DNA of 25,710 nt from an uncultured bacterium (GCA_959020415.1 CAUERX010000021.1:1-25710), one strand, 5' to 3'; shown: positions 14,878 through 22,173, counted from the first letter of the stretch. A program made the numbers and translations. The notes: generated by a model not told the origin, from the sequence alone.

Positions 14878-14953
14878 TGGCAGGGGAAGCAGGATTTGAA
14901 CCCACGACATTTGGTTTTGGAGACCAACGTTCTACCAGCTGAACTATTCCCCT
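14878..14953 (-). tRNA. tRNA-Trp (anticodon CCA)
   Basis: 76 nt with encoded 3' CCA. The acceptor AGGGGAA pairs with TTCCCCT, followed by discriminator G and CCA. The D-arm contains AGCTGGTAGA, the anticodon loop is CTCCAAA with CCA at 14918-14920, and the T-arm contains GGGTTCAAATCC. A CCA anticodon reads only UGG, which argues that TGA is a stop codon here. The decayed island begins past its 3' end, but I found no second copy of the tRNA 3' end that would mark an attachment site. Confidence 0.96.
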
Positions 14954-14976
14954 ATTTGCTTAATTCTACATATGAT

Positions 14977-15004
14977 ATAATATTATCACTGAATTTTCAG
15001 ACAA
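14977..15004 (-). promoter_or_regulatory. probable promoter of tRNA-Trp
   Basis: Minus strand TTGTCT (14999-15004), 16 nt, TATTAT (14977-14982), about 23 nt before the mature 5' end. Confidence 0.5.
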
Positions 15005-15053
15005 GTTAATTATACCATATACTTACATTTTATTCAATAACTTTGTTTTTTTT

Positions 15054-15061
15054 CATATATT
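15054..15061 (+). promoter_or_regulatory. CATA-type -10-like motif before cwlJ
   Basis: CATATATT, five bases, AGGTGA, four bases, ATG. The cwlD-like gene has almost the same layout (CATATACT, five bases, AGGTGAT). Sporulation sigma factors use CATA-type -10 boxes. No clear -35 is seen. Speculative. Confidence 0.25.
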
Positions 15062-15076
15062 ATATTAGGTGATATT

Positions 15077-15502
15077 ATGATTATTCAAACAACAACCAAA
15101 GATCGCGACATGCTGGCGCGTTTAATGAGAGCAGAAGCTGTGGGCGAAGGAGATCTAGGAATGCTTATGGTAGGAAACGTTATAGTTAATAGAGCAATTG
15201 CCAATTGTTTAGATTTTAAAAATACTCGTACCATTCCAGAAGTGGCTTATCAATCCCCTGGTGGTTTTTCGGGTGTAAATAGTCCTTTATTTTACAGTAA
15301 CCCAACAACCTTGGAACAAAATTTAGCTGACCGCGTTATCAGGGGAGAATATTACTATCCGGCTACTAATGCTTTATGGTTTTATGCACCATCCTCTGGC
15401 AGTTTTTGTCAAAATAAATGGTGGGGGCAAGACTTGTCAGGACGATATAAAGGACACTGTTTTTATCAACCAGCGGCAGGCGAGTGTAAGGAGCTCCATT
15501 AA
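15077..15502 (+). CDS. cwlJ: CwlJ-type spore-cortex-lytic cell wall hydrolase
   Basis: 141 residues, the same length as Bacillus CwlJ, and without a signal peptide, as in CwlJ. This is a SleB-family (Hydrolase_2) domain from end to end: DMLARLMRAEAVGEGDLGML with the catalytic Glu at residue 20, VGNVIVNRAIANCLDFKNTR, the PEVAYQSP and LADRVIRGEYYYPATNALWF segments, and the closing GHCFYQPAAGEC. CwlJ is made in the mother cell, sits in the spore coat and degrades muramic-lactam cortex during germination. It usually needs GerQ, which is not in the window. AGGTGA upstream sets the start. A terminator follows at once, so it is monocistronic. It implies an endospore-forming lineage. Confidence 0.9.
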   Translation: MIIQTTTKDRDMLARLMRAEAVGEGDLGMLMVGNVIVNRAIANCLDFKNTRTIPEVAYQSPGGFSGVNSPLFYSNPTTLEQNLADRVIRGEYYYPATNALWFYAPSSGSFCQNKWWGQDLSGRYKGHCFYQPAAGECKELH

Positions 15503-15503
15503 G

Positions 15504-15527
15504 AAACAATTTAATATTGTTTTTTTT
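15504..15527 (+). terminator. terminator of cwlJ
   Basis: AAACAAT (15504-15510) pairs with ATTGTTT (15516-15522) around a 5-nt loop, followed by five T. It begins two bases after the stop codon. Confidence 0.85.
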
Positions 15528-15583
15528 ATTAGCCGCTATGCTTTTAGCTATTTTTTTGCTAAAATAGTATTAGTGGAAGTGAA

Positions 15584-16144
15584 GTGGTTAGCTTGAAGAG
15601 AGAGTTAGTTGACAAAATTACAAATTACATATTACTATTTCTAACCTTTTCTTTTATTGGCTATCTTTGGGAAGTTGGAATTAAGCTAGTAATGATGGGA
15701 ATTCTCGTCAACAGTGGTACTTTATATGGACCATGGATACCAATATATGGATTTGGGGGACTTTTTGTCTTATTTTTCTTAAAAAGGTTTAAAGAAAAAC
15801 CTTTCGTAGTATTTATATTGTCTTTATTGATGTGCACTGCGCTTGAGTACTTTATTAGCTATTACTTAGAAGTTACCAAGGGTATGCGCTGGTGGGACTA
15901 CAGTAATTATTTAATTAATATAAATGGTCGTGTATGTTTAGAAGGAGCAATTATATTTGGCTTAGCTGGATGTGTAGTTATTTATATTGCAGAACCTTTC
16001 TTTACAAAGTTATTTGCTAAAATACCATACTTAGTTAAAATAATTGTTGCAATTATTTTAATCGCTTTATTTATAACAGATTTTATATACGTTCAAAGTC
16101 ATCCTAATATAGGGGAAGGAATTACGTTCAATGAAAAAACATAA
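15584..16144 (+). CDS. CmpB-like putative ABC-transporter-type membrane protein (PF06541)
   Basis: 186 residues with about five membrane helices. The family signature is clear: FSFIGYLWEVGIKLVMMGIL, VNSGTLYGPWIPIYGFGG, LEYFISYYLEVTKGMRWWDY and ININGRVCLEGAIIFGLAG. PF06541 proteins are annotated as ABC-transporter permease-like, but no ATPase gene is near and transport is unproven. The start is uncertain. GTG at 15584 has GGAAG close upstream, while TTG at 15593 is an alternative nine bases later. A short inverted repeat TTTTAGC/GCTAAAA (15542-15563) lies before the gene. It converges on the DUF975 gene, with a shared terminator. Confidence 0.85.
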   Translation: MVSLKRELVDKITNYILLFLTFSFIGYLWEVGIKLVMMGILVNSGTLYGPWIPIYGFGGLFVLFFLKRFKEKPFVVFILSLLMCTALEYFISYYLEVTKGMRWWDYSNYLININGRVCLEGAIIFGLAGCVVIYIAEPFFTKLFAKIPYLVKIIVAIILIALFITDFIYVQSHPNIGEGITFNEKT

Positions 16145-16162
16145 GTGCTTAACTTATGTTTT
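16136..16162. terminator. bidirectional terminator overlapping two stop codons
   Basis: AAAACATAAGT (16136-16146), loop GCTTA, ACTTATGTTTT (16152-16162): a perfect 11-bp stem. The converging CmpB-like and DUF975 genes both end inside it, only 4 nt apart. Confidence 0.85.
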
Positions 16163-16961
16163 CTTTTAGTTTTAAATATATTTCTGTAACTGCCGCCGAT
16201 TTATATGGATTAGAATAAAGAATACCTGTAAGACCAAAGGTTAACCCATTTAATAAATACCATCCGATGTATGATAAATCAAAAATAAATAAATTCCATT
16301 TATGTCCATACATCATTTTCTTTGATCTTGCAAATACTTCTTTGGTTTTTAATTCCGGATTTTCGGCTAGGATATATGGAATCATACGATACTCATACAT
16401 TTTAATAAATACTCCAACTATGGTAAAAATCCATAAAATTAAATAAAGTGTTTGTAAAAACATAATTTTAACAACATTTAAAAAATGTTTATTTTTATAT
16501 GGTTCTAATATTTTAGATATTTTTGTTTTATTTTGATAATGATTATCAATGAAGAATTTGCGGCTACCAACCGTTAGAGGATTACAAATTAATAAGATAT
16601 AAACCATTTGAAATATAAAGGCAAAGCCTAAAATTAAGGCGGCCCCGTATTCAGTTTCAATTGTTTCTTTAACTGAACCAATTAATTTAAAGACAAATGA
16701 AATAGCATTTGAAAATGGCTCCAATATAGTTGTAACAATATTATCGTCACCACCTAGAACATTGATATTAGTCAAATGTTCAGTATTATAAATAACATTT
16801 TCTGGTACTTCTCCGTTATTGTTGTAGCCATGAATAACAACAGCTGATGAACTATATTCACAACCTAAAAAAGCTAAAAGAAAACAAACGAAAACAAATG
16901 GCCAATAATTTTTAATAAAGTGTTTTTTGCCAGCTTCTTTTACTTCCGCGCGATTCCACAT
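16149..16961 (-). CDS. DUF975 family membrane protein
   Basis: 270 residues, integral membrane, about six helices with an extracytoplasmic loop after the first (residues about 38-80, acidic and Asn-rich). Family marks: NRAEVKEAGKKHFIKNYW at the N-terminus, the GSRKFFIDNHYQNKTKIS region, YEYRMIPYILAENPELKTKE and FARSKKMMYGHKWNLFIFDL, then LYSNPYKSAAVTEIY. DUF975 proteins are widespread in Firmicutes and have no known biochemical role that I can state. GGAG eight bases upstream sets the start. Monocistronic, with a near-perfect sigma-A promoter, so probably expressed constitutively. Confidence 0.88.
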   Translation of the reverse strand: MWNRAEVKEAGKKHFIKNYWPFVFVCFLLAFLGCEYSSSAVVIHGYNNNGEVPENVIYNTEHLTNINVLGGDDNIVTTILEPFSNAISFVFKLIGSVKETIETEYGAALILGFAFIFQMVYILLICNPLTVGSRKFFIDNHYQNKTKISKILEPYKNKHFLNVVKIMFLQTLYLILWIFTIVGVFIKMYEYRMIPYILAENPELKTKEVFARSKKMMYGHKWNLFIFDLSYIGWYLLNGLTFGLTGILYSNPYKSAAVTEIYLKLKENIS

Positions 16962-16984
16962 ATTCTTTGCTCCATTCTATTAAC

Positions 16985-17013
16985 ATTATAAACTATATTA
17001 TTTAGCTTTTCAA
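16985..17013 (-). promoter_or_regulatory. sigma-A promoter of the DUF975 gene
   Basis: Minus strand TTGAAA (17008-17013), 17 nt, TATAAT (16985-16990), about 23 nt before the start codon. Confidence 0.88.
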
Positions 17014-17015
17014 TA

Positions 17016-17040
17016 AAAGAAAAGAGGAATTTTATTCCCC
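17016..17040 (-). terminator. terminator of the Abi/HtrA operon
   Basis: GGGGAAT (17034-17040) pairs with ATTCCTC (17024-17030) with one mismatch. The HtrA stop codon is inside the hairpin and a T-rich tail follows on the minus strand. Confidence 0.65.
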
Positions 17041-18114
17041 TAGAGTTTTACTAAGTTTTAAGGATAGTTCTTTTTCTTTGCCATCACGACTAACTGTTAT
17101 TTTTACTGTATCACCAATATCGTGTTTATAAAGCATGAATTTAAAGTGAGCAGTGCTTTTAACTTTAGTGCCATCGACTTTTAAAATAACATCGTTAGTT
17201 TCCATTCCGGCATCTTTTGCTGGAGAATTATCTTCAACTGAAGCAACAACAGCCCCTTCAGTTAAATCATCATCTAAACGTAAGTTATTACGGTAAAGCA
17301 TAGCTGTATTACTCGCATCATATAAAGAAACGCCGATATAAGGTCTCTTTATTTCTTCGCCTTTTTCAAGTTTATCAACACTGGTCATAGCAATTTCAAT
17401 TGGAATAGCAAAGCCCATTCCTTCAATTGAATCAGTAACTAGTTTCATTGAGGTAATACCAATTACTTCGCCATTAATATTAACTAGTGGTCCACCACTA
17501 TTTCCTGGATTTATTGAAGCATCTGTTTGTAGTACCTCCATCATATAGTTACCATTTACTTGATCTGAAACGGTAATTGTTCTATTTTCTCCCGAAAGAA
17601 TACCTTTAGTTACTGACCCCATATATTCGCTATTAACTGGCGTTCCAACAGTAAATACTGTATCTCCTAGCTTGGCTTTAGTACTATCACCAATTGAGGC
17701 AATATCTAAAACACTTTTAGCATCAATTCTAATAACAGCGATATCGGCGTAACTATCACCGCCTAGATAAGTGGCTTCGACTTCATTACCATTCATATCA
17801 ATAGTTTTTAAAGAAGAAGCGCCATCAACAACATGGTAGTTTGTTAAAATGTAACCATATTTTCTATCTTTTTTATATACAAAACCACTTCCTGAACTAG
17901 CCTGTTTTCCTTGATTATAGGCCTCAACTACTACGACTGCATTGTAGATTCTGTTAACCGCTTCATTAATAGAATTGGCTTCTTTAATTGTTACATTTTT
18001 ATGTGTTCCTTCGGTTTGAACATCATTATCTTTGGTCGTAAAATATAATGTTCCTAAAATACCAGCAGTTAAAACAACTAGTATAACAATTATTCCGATT
18101 ATTTTTTCACGCAT
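17032..18114 (-). CDS. HtrA/DegP-like membrane-anchored serine protease with PDZ domain
   Basis: 360 residues: a short cytoplasmic start, one membrane helix (about 6-25), a trypsin-like domain (about 45-235) and one PDZ domain (about 260-355), the DegS/HtrA layout of Gram-positive bacteria. The catalytic triad is intact: His94 in ILTNYHVVDGA, Asp124 in SYADIAVIRID, Ser206 in INPGNSGGPLVN. The PDZ domain has SPAKDAGMETNDVILKVDG. It acts outside the membrane on misfolded exported proteins. AGGAGG lies just before the ATG, overlapping the end of the Abi gene nine bases upstream, so the two are one operon. It has no promoter of its own that I can see. Confidence 0.95.
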   Translation of the reverse strand: MREKIIGIIVILVVLTAGILGTLYFTTKDNDVQTEGTHKNVTIKEANSINEAVNRIYNAVVVVEAYNQGKQASSGSGFVYKKDRKYGYILTNYHVVDGASSLKTIDMNGNEVEATYLGGDSYADIAVIRIDAKSVLDIASIGDSTKAKLGDTVFTVGTPVNSEYMGSVTKGILSGENRTITVSDQVNGNYMMEVLQTDASINPGNSGGPLVNINGEVIGITSMKLVTDSIEGMGFAIPIEIAMTSVDKLEKGEEIKRPYIGVSLYDASNTAMLYRNNLRLDDDLTEGAVVASVEDNSPAKDAGMETNDVILKVDGTKVKSTAHFKFMLYKHDIGDTVKITVSRDGKEKELSLKLSKTLGE

Positions 18115-18123
18115 AAATTCCTC

Positions 18124-19065
18124 CTAATCTAAATCAGTAATATCCTCCCAATTAGTTGGAAAGCCAATTTTGTTTAAAATGGTTTCAAGTGATATGGTAT
18201 CTACTGATTCGTCTAAAATTTCAACTTCAAGTTTTATTTCATCAATCATTTCAGAAAATTCTTCTTTTCTAAGTAAATATTTTAACATTATCACGAGGCT
18301 AAATAAGTCGTTTTTTCCGTATTTATACACTTCATCAACTTTTTCTATGTTTAAAGCTTCATGATATTTACTATCAGGAATAAATCTTTGGGTGCGATGA
18401 TCATATAAAATATCTTCATGGGCACAAACATTTCTAAAGTTTGATAATAAAGTTAAATATCGTTCTAAAATTTCACCATCAATTTTATAAAAGTTAGCAA
18501 TTCCCTGTTTATCATCTGATTTTAAAATACTATAGAATTCAGCTACTATACCAAACGACAAAACTTTAACTAATACCCACATTGGAATATAACCATAGTT
18601 ATCAATGTAGTGCTGGGTGGCGGTGTGTTGACGCCCATTAACTCTAATTTGGCGCTTAACTTTATTTAAAATATCACGCACTTGCCTATCAGCTAGCTTG
18701 TCCTGAGTAAAGTTTTTAGGGTTTAAATAGTCCTTATCCCTAAAACCATACTTCTTAGATAATTGGTAACTTATAATTGATTTAATATTGTTTTCGACAA
18801 TTAAAATATTTTTAAAGAAAATATTTCTAATTTTACGATCAAAAACAAAAACAGCATATAGTTCTTCAAAAGTTGTTCCTGGCAAAAATACTCCTGGCTT
18901 TTTTTGATTCATAAATAAATGACGATATCCACTTATAAAGAAATAATTTTCTCTTAATAATAGGTCTTTAGTTTTTGAGTCATTATCAATAATTAACCCT
19001 TTGCCCCTTAATATCGAGATTTGCTCATCGATTGTCCTAAATATTTTACTGGACGATTTTGACAT
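18124..19065 (-). CDS. Abi_2 family (AbiD/AbiF-type) HEPN-like abortive-infection protein
   Basis: 313 residues, cytoplasmic. Abi_2 features: TIDEQISILRGKGLIIDND near the N-terminus, LLRENYFFISGYRHLF, FEELYAVFVFDRKIRNIFF, YGYIPMWVLVKVLSFGIVAE, and the catalytic-type LSNFRNVCAHEDILYDHR. The R-x4-H (Arg211, His216) is the HEPN ribonuclease signature. Lactococcal AbiD/AbiF relatives stop phage growth by killing or arresting the infected cell. I chose the ATG at 19065, six bases after an AGGTG site, over an in-frame GTG at 19074 that lies inside this site. It is the first gene of an operon with HtrA. Confidence 0.88.
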   Translation of the reverse strand: MSKSSSKIFRTIDEQISILRGKGLIIDNDSKTKDLLLRENYFFISGYRHLFMNQKKPGVFLPGTTFEELYAVFVFDRKIRNIFFKNILIVENNIKSIISYQLSKKYGFRDKDYLNPKNFTQDKLADRQVRDILNKVKRQIRVNGRQHTATQHYIDNYGYIPMWVLVKVLSFGIVAEFYSILKSDDKQGIANFYKIDGEILERYLTLLSNFRNVCAHEDILYDHRTQRFIPDSKYHEALNIEKVDEVYKYGKNDLFSLVIMLKYLLRKEEFSEMIDEIKLEVEILDESVDTISLETILNKIGFPTNWEDITDLD

Positions 19066-19083
19066 GCTTATCACCTATTATTA

Positions 19084-19092
19084 ATTATATCA
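19084..19092 (-). promoter_or_regulatory. extended -10 promoter of the Abi/HtrA operon
   Basis: TGATATAAT on the minus strand is a perfect extended -10. No -35 is recognisable. The AGGTGAT site follows after about 7 nt, so the leader would be very short. Confidence 0.6.
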
Positions 19093-19130
19093 TATTTTAC
19101 CATTGTTTTGTGATAAACATTTGAAAACTA

Positions 19131-19793
19131 CTAATTACTATAATATTTGACAACGGCTTTTCTAACAACTTCAGCCACTTTATCTTGATAAGATCTTTTT
19201 TGAAGAAGATATCTTTCATTTGGATTTGATAGGAATCCAGCTTCTAATAAAATTCCTGGACGATTAATACGATGTTGCATATATTTAGTGTTGTTTTCTT
19301 TATATTCACGATCTGTATTTAAATATCTTTTTAGTTCTTCTTGAAATATTTTAGCAATTTTTTCATTTTCAGGATTAATATTATCATAATATGCCTGTGC
19401 TCCATACCAGCTTTCAGTAGAATCGGCATTCAAATGAACAGAAATAAACATATCACATCCTGATTTATTTATTATATTGGCTCTTCTTGATAAGTCACTT
19501 CGTTTGCGATGATAAGCGTTGTTAACAGCTAAATCATAATCATCATAACGGGTTAGATAAACTGTTGCACCATCTTCTTTTAAAGATTTCATAATTCTTT
19601 TACTTAATTGTAAATTTAAGTCTGATTCTTTAATACCTTTATAATAAGCACCGCTATCGGTTCCACCATGGCCAGGATCTAAGTATATTACTTTGGATAA
19701 AAGTGGTAAATCCTTATTTTCGGCACTAACAAAATTAAAAGCACATAATAATGCGATAAAAGCTAAAAAAACTCCTACTTTATAGTTAAACAT
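19131..19793 (-). CDS. cwlD: CwlD-like N-acetylmuramoyl-L-alanine amidase
   Basis: 220 residues with a signal peptide or membrane anchor (VGVFLAFIALLCAFNFVSA) and an Amidase_3 domain. Zinc ligands are His42 (LDPGHGGTDSG), Glu56 (IKESDLNLQL) and His120 (MFISVHLNAD). The catalytic Glu is 184 (ILLEAGFLSNP). CwlD removes stem peptides in the forming cortex, the first step of muramic-delta-lactam synthesis. CwlD-specific resemblance: RSDLSRRANIINKSGCDMFI, ESWYGAQAYYD, ENEKIAKIFQEELKRYL and the 220-residue single-domain size. A vegetative autolysin of the same fold is the alternative. AGGTGAT precedes the start. TTG at 19796 is a less likely start. No terminator is clear before the Abi operon. Confidence 0.8.
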   Translation of the reverse strand: MFNYKVGVFLAFIALLCAFNFVSAENKDLPLLSKVIYLDPGHGGTDSGAYYKGIKESDLNLQLSKRIMKSLKEDGATVYLTRYDDYDLAVNNAYHRKRSDLSRRANIINKSGCDMFISVHLNADSTESWYGAQAYYDNINPENEKIAKIFQEELKRYLNTDREYKENNTKYMQHRINRPGILLEAGFLSNPNERYLLQKRSYQDKVAEVVRKAVVKYYSN

Positions 19794-19808
19794 CAAATCA
19801 CCTAATAA

Positions 19809-19816
19809 AGTATATG
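19809..19816 (-). promoter_or_regulatory. CATA-type -10-like motif before cwlD
   Basis: CATATACT, five bases, then AGGTGAT on the minus strand. This closely resembles the layout before cwlJ (22 of 26 bases alike through the start codon). No convincing -35 box. Speculative. Confidence 0.25.
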
Positions 19817-19835
19817 TATTTTCTTAGCTTGTAAT

Positions 19836-19861
19836 GAAAAAATCTAGCTTTCACTAGATTT
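19836..19861 (-). terminator. terminator of the MBL-fold hydrolase gene
   Basis: AAATCTAG (19840-19847) pairs perfectly with CTAGATTT (19854-19861). T residues follow on the minus strand. The gene's TAG stop codon is part of the stem. Confidence 0.85.
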
Positions 19862-20662
19862 AAGTTTTTCTTCTGTAAAAAGGATACTAATAGTTCCATA
19901 ATCAGTAGACTTATGATTTTCGTAAACGTCATCATCACAAAAATACATGCTTCGAGGTCTGCAATCTTTGGAATTTAAATTTTTCATAACCTCAATAATA
20001 TCATTAATATGACTTTTGGGATATAAAATATCTTTATGGGCAACTAAGTATTGTTTAAATGGTAATTTTAATGACTTTTCTAAAGTTTCTAAACAAACTT
20101 TTGCAGAATCAGATTCTGGTAAATAAATCCATAAGTCATTGCAGATGGCATCGCCAGTTAAAAGTATTTCTGGTTCTTTTAAAAGTAACCCAACAGAGCC
20201 TTTAGTATGACCTTTAAGGTCAATAACTTCGGCATGAATTCCACCAAGATCGAAAACAGTTCCAATGATTAATTCGTTTATTTTTGGCAGTGTTTTTTTT
20301 AAATAGTCACCTGCTTCTTTTTTAGTCATATCACCTTTTTGAATGGCTTTAGTAACGACTTTTTCTTTAATTAATTGTTGGTTATTTTCTTCAAATAATT
20401 TATAATCCCCCTTAGCTAAATATATTTCGTCAAACTGGGTGCAGCCTAATGTATGATCTAAATGACCGTGGCTAGCAAAAATTTTAAACGGGGTATCTAT
20501 CAGAGATTCAATTAGTTGTTTCAAATCATAAATACCATATCCCATATCCCATAAGATAGCTTCTTTTTCGCCTTTAATTAATGTTACATGAACACCTTTG
20601 TAGTCTTCAATTTGAAAAATATTTGGATATACTTCTTTAATAATCCAATCATGTTTTTGCAT
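19844..20662 (-). CDS. MBL-fold metallo-hydrolase
   Basis: 272 residues, cytoplasmic. Metallo-beta-lactamase fold with the full metal set: SHGHLDHTLG (His65, His67, Asp69, His70), a later His in DLKGHTKGSVGLLL, Asp in LLTGDAICND and His in YLVAHKDILYP. This fits the glyoxalase II/lactonase-type hydrolases with a dinuclear zinc or iron site. The substrate cannot be told. The tail after about residue 235 is short and acidic. The ribosome site is weak (GAAAGAAG), which is unusual in this window. It has its own near-consensus promoter and its own terminator, so it is monocistronic. Confidence 0.92.
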   Translation of the reverse strand: MQKHDWIIKEVYPNIFQIEDYKGVHVTLIKGEKEAILWDMGYGIYDLKQLIESLIDTPFKIFASHGHLDHTLGCTQFDEIYLAKGDYKLFEENNQQLIKEKVVTKAIQKGDMTKKEAGDYLKKTLPKINELIIGTVFDLGGIHAEVIDLKGHTKGSVGLLLKEPEILLTGDAICNDLWIYLPESDSAKVCLETLEKSLKLPFKQYLVAHKDILYPKSHINDIIEVMKNLNSKDCRPRSMYFCDDDVYENHKSTDYGTISILFTEEKLKSSES

Positions 20663-20689
20663 TATATCAACTTCTTTCAGGTATTTTTA

Positions 20690-20718
20690 ATTATATGCTT
20701 TTTTTTACTTTATTTCAA
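20690..20718 (-). promoter_or_regulatory. sigma-A promoter of the MBL-fold gene
   Basis: Minus strand TTGAAA (20713-20718), 17 nt of A-rich sequence, TATAAT (20690-20695). Confidence 0.88.
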
Positions 20719-20721
20719 GCT

Positions 20722-20742
20722 AAAAACACCTTATGGTGTTTT
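20722..20742 (-). terminator. terminator of the thioester-protein/sortase operon
   Basis: AAAACACC (20723-20730), loop TTAT, GGTGTTTT (20735-20742). The sortase stop codon forms the loop. It ends only a few bases before the next gene's -35 box. Confidence 0.78.
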
Positions 20743-21237
20743 CGTAGCAGTAATTAAATAGCCAATATACACAGTTTGGAGATTTGTTCCTTTTTTACAA
20801 GTAATTAAAGTAATAGCAGATTTATTTTTATTGCGTTTTATTTCGACATAGCCAGTTTTTAAAACGTCATAAATGTCACCAATGATATATCGATAATTAC
20901 GATTTTGATAATATACATAGATTTCACTGTTATAGGATAGTTTATCTAGATTTTTAAAATAAGCGATATTTGAATTTCCACTATGTGCAGCTAAAATAAA
21001 ATTACCATTTTGGACGTTTGGCATAGTGGATCCACTTATTACTTGAATTCCCTTGTCTACCGTGTTTTTTTCTTGGTTGTTTGGATATACTTCTTTTTTG
21101 AGATTAATTTTAGGAATTTCTAAAACAGGGTTTTGATAATAATATTGTTCAGTTTTAATGATCGGCTCGGCAACGTTGATATCTAAGTTTAATTGGCTCA
21201 TAACCATAGTTATTTTAATTAAAGTAGCGGCTATCAT
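20731..21237 (-). CDS. sortase (class D-like) paired with a thioester surface protein
   Basis: 168 residues: a short hydrophobic N-terminal anchor (MIAATLIKITMVMSQL) and a sortase beta-barrel (about 38-165). Catalytic His85 is in FILAAHSGNSNIAYF and Cys147 in ITLITCKKG. Sortases cut a C-terminal sorting motif and link the protein to peptidoglycan. The third catalytic residue, Arg, usually 8-13 residues after Cys, is not seen: the sequence there is TNLQTVYIGYL. The start overlaps the upstream gene by 23 nt and has no Shine-Dalgarno site, so translation is probably coupled. The neighbour is almost certainly its substrate. Confidence 0.88.
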   Translation of the reverse strand: MIAATLIKITMVMSQLNLDINVAEPIIKTEQYYYQNPVLEIPKINLKKEVYPNNQEKNTVDKGIQVISGSTMPNVQNGNFILAAHSGNSNIAYFKNLDKLSYNSEIYVYYQNRNYRYIIGDIYDVLKTGYVEIKRNKNKSAITLITCKKGTNLQTVYIGYLITATKTP

Positions 21238-22096
21238 TTTTAAAGAATGTTAATACACCAAATTTGATGGAAGCGAATGGAATACTAGTACTTGGAACTT
21301 TAACTATTTCTTTTGGCTCTTTGGTGCTTTTTATTTTAAATTTATAGTCTTCTTTGTTTGAAAATCGTAAAGCAGCTAATTTTTGTGAACCTTCCATATG
21401 GTAAACTAACAAGGTTAAACTATCGTAATTTTTTCTTGTCAAAGATACCTCCTCTTCTTGGGGTTCACTACTGAAATTAATGTTTAAATTGTTCCCTTCT
21501 TTACTTATTTGGTGGTAACTAGTTTGACTTAGATTAAAATTATCTAGTACTTGATTGTCATCGGCAACTGTTAAAGATTGCCCTACTTTTCCATCAATTG
21601 TTTTATTAACAAATGATGGTATAATGTCGTGTTTTTCAACTAATGATAATATTTCAGCTTTTTCTTTACTAATATCAATAGTATCCCCTCGCCCATCTTT
21701 TTCTGTGGTCCAATAGATATCAATATTTTTAATTGCTTGCCAAATTAGTTCTTGAGTGGCAATATAATATTTTGGCGTTTGATGGTTTGGATATTCGTAA
21801 CCATAGTATCCAATTTTTTCAATTTTCTTTTGCGCTTCGACATTTAAATTAGTTCCATCCCAGTTGGGTTTAGAATTATAAGTTTTCGTAGTTATATCCT
21901 TTCCAGGTTCAATGCAATATGCTAACCTATCATCTAAATAAAACATAGTAACATGATTGGAACTGGTTTTGCCATCAACTTTTAAATTAAAATAAATATT
22001 ATCAAGTCGTTTATAGGTGATCGTTTCGGCCTTGGCCCTTTCTACTGATAAGCTGAATAATATAATTCCTAAAATTAAAACTGCGATCTTTTTCAT
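21215..22096 (-). CDS. Cys-Gln thioester-domain (TQXA) surface adhesin
   Basis: 293 residues. Signal peptide about 1-23 (VLILGIILFSLSVERAKA). The thioester domain (about 24-155) has Cys61 in LAYCIEPGKD and the TQXA-type motif ATQELIWQAI with Gln115. In this family Cys and Gln form an internal thioester that can bind host amines covalently. Next comes a beta-rich region (about 165-255). The end has a sorting-like VPSTS (267-271), a hydrophobic stretch (IPFASIKFGVLTFF) and a charged tail (KNDSRYFN). The motif is not LPxTG and the hydrophobic part is short. AAAGGAGA sets the start. It forms a two-gene operon with the overlapping sortase. A minimal covalent adhesin system is inferred. Confidence 0.87.
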   Translation of the reverse strand: MKKIAVLILGIILFSLSVERAKAETITYKRLDNIYFNLKVDGKTSSNHVTMFYLDDRLAYCIEPGKDITTKTYNSKPNWDGTNLNVEAQKKIEKIGYYGYEYPNHQTPKYYIATQELIWQAIKNIDIYWTTEKDGRGDTIDISKEKAEILSLVEKHDIIPSFVNKTIDGKVGQSLTVADDNQVLDNFNLSQTSYHQISKEGNNLNINFSSEPQEEEVSLTRKNYDSLTLLVYHMEGSQKLAALRFSNKEDYKFKIKSTKEPKEIVKVPSTSIPFASIKFGVLTFFKNDSRYFN

Positions 22097-22173
22097 TTTC
22101 TCTCCTTTCTTGCCCCTTTATCTATATCATACGAGGTCTACTTTCTATTTCCTTTTTTTCAGGGAGAAAAAAT

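Noticed and set aside
14878..14953. tRNA-Trp as the integration site of the island
   Set aside because: The island lies on the 3' side of the tRNA, as expected for many integrases. But I see no second copy of the tRNA 3' end, and large serine recombinases usually do not target tRNA genes.
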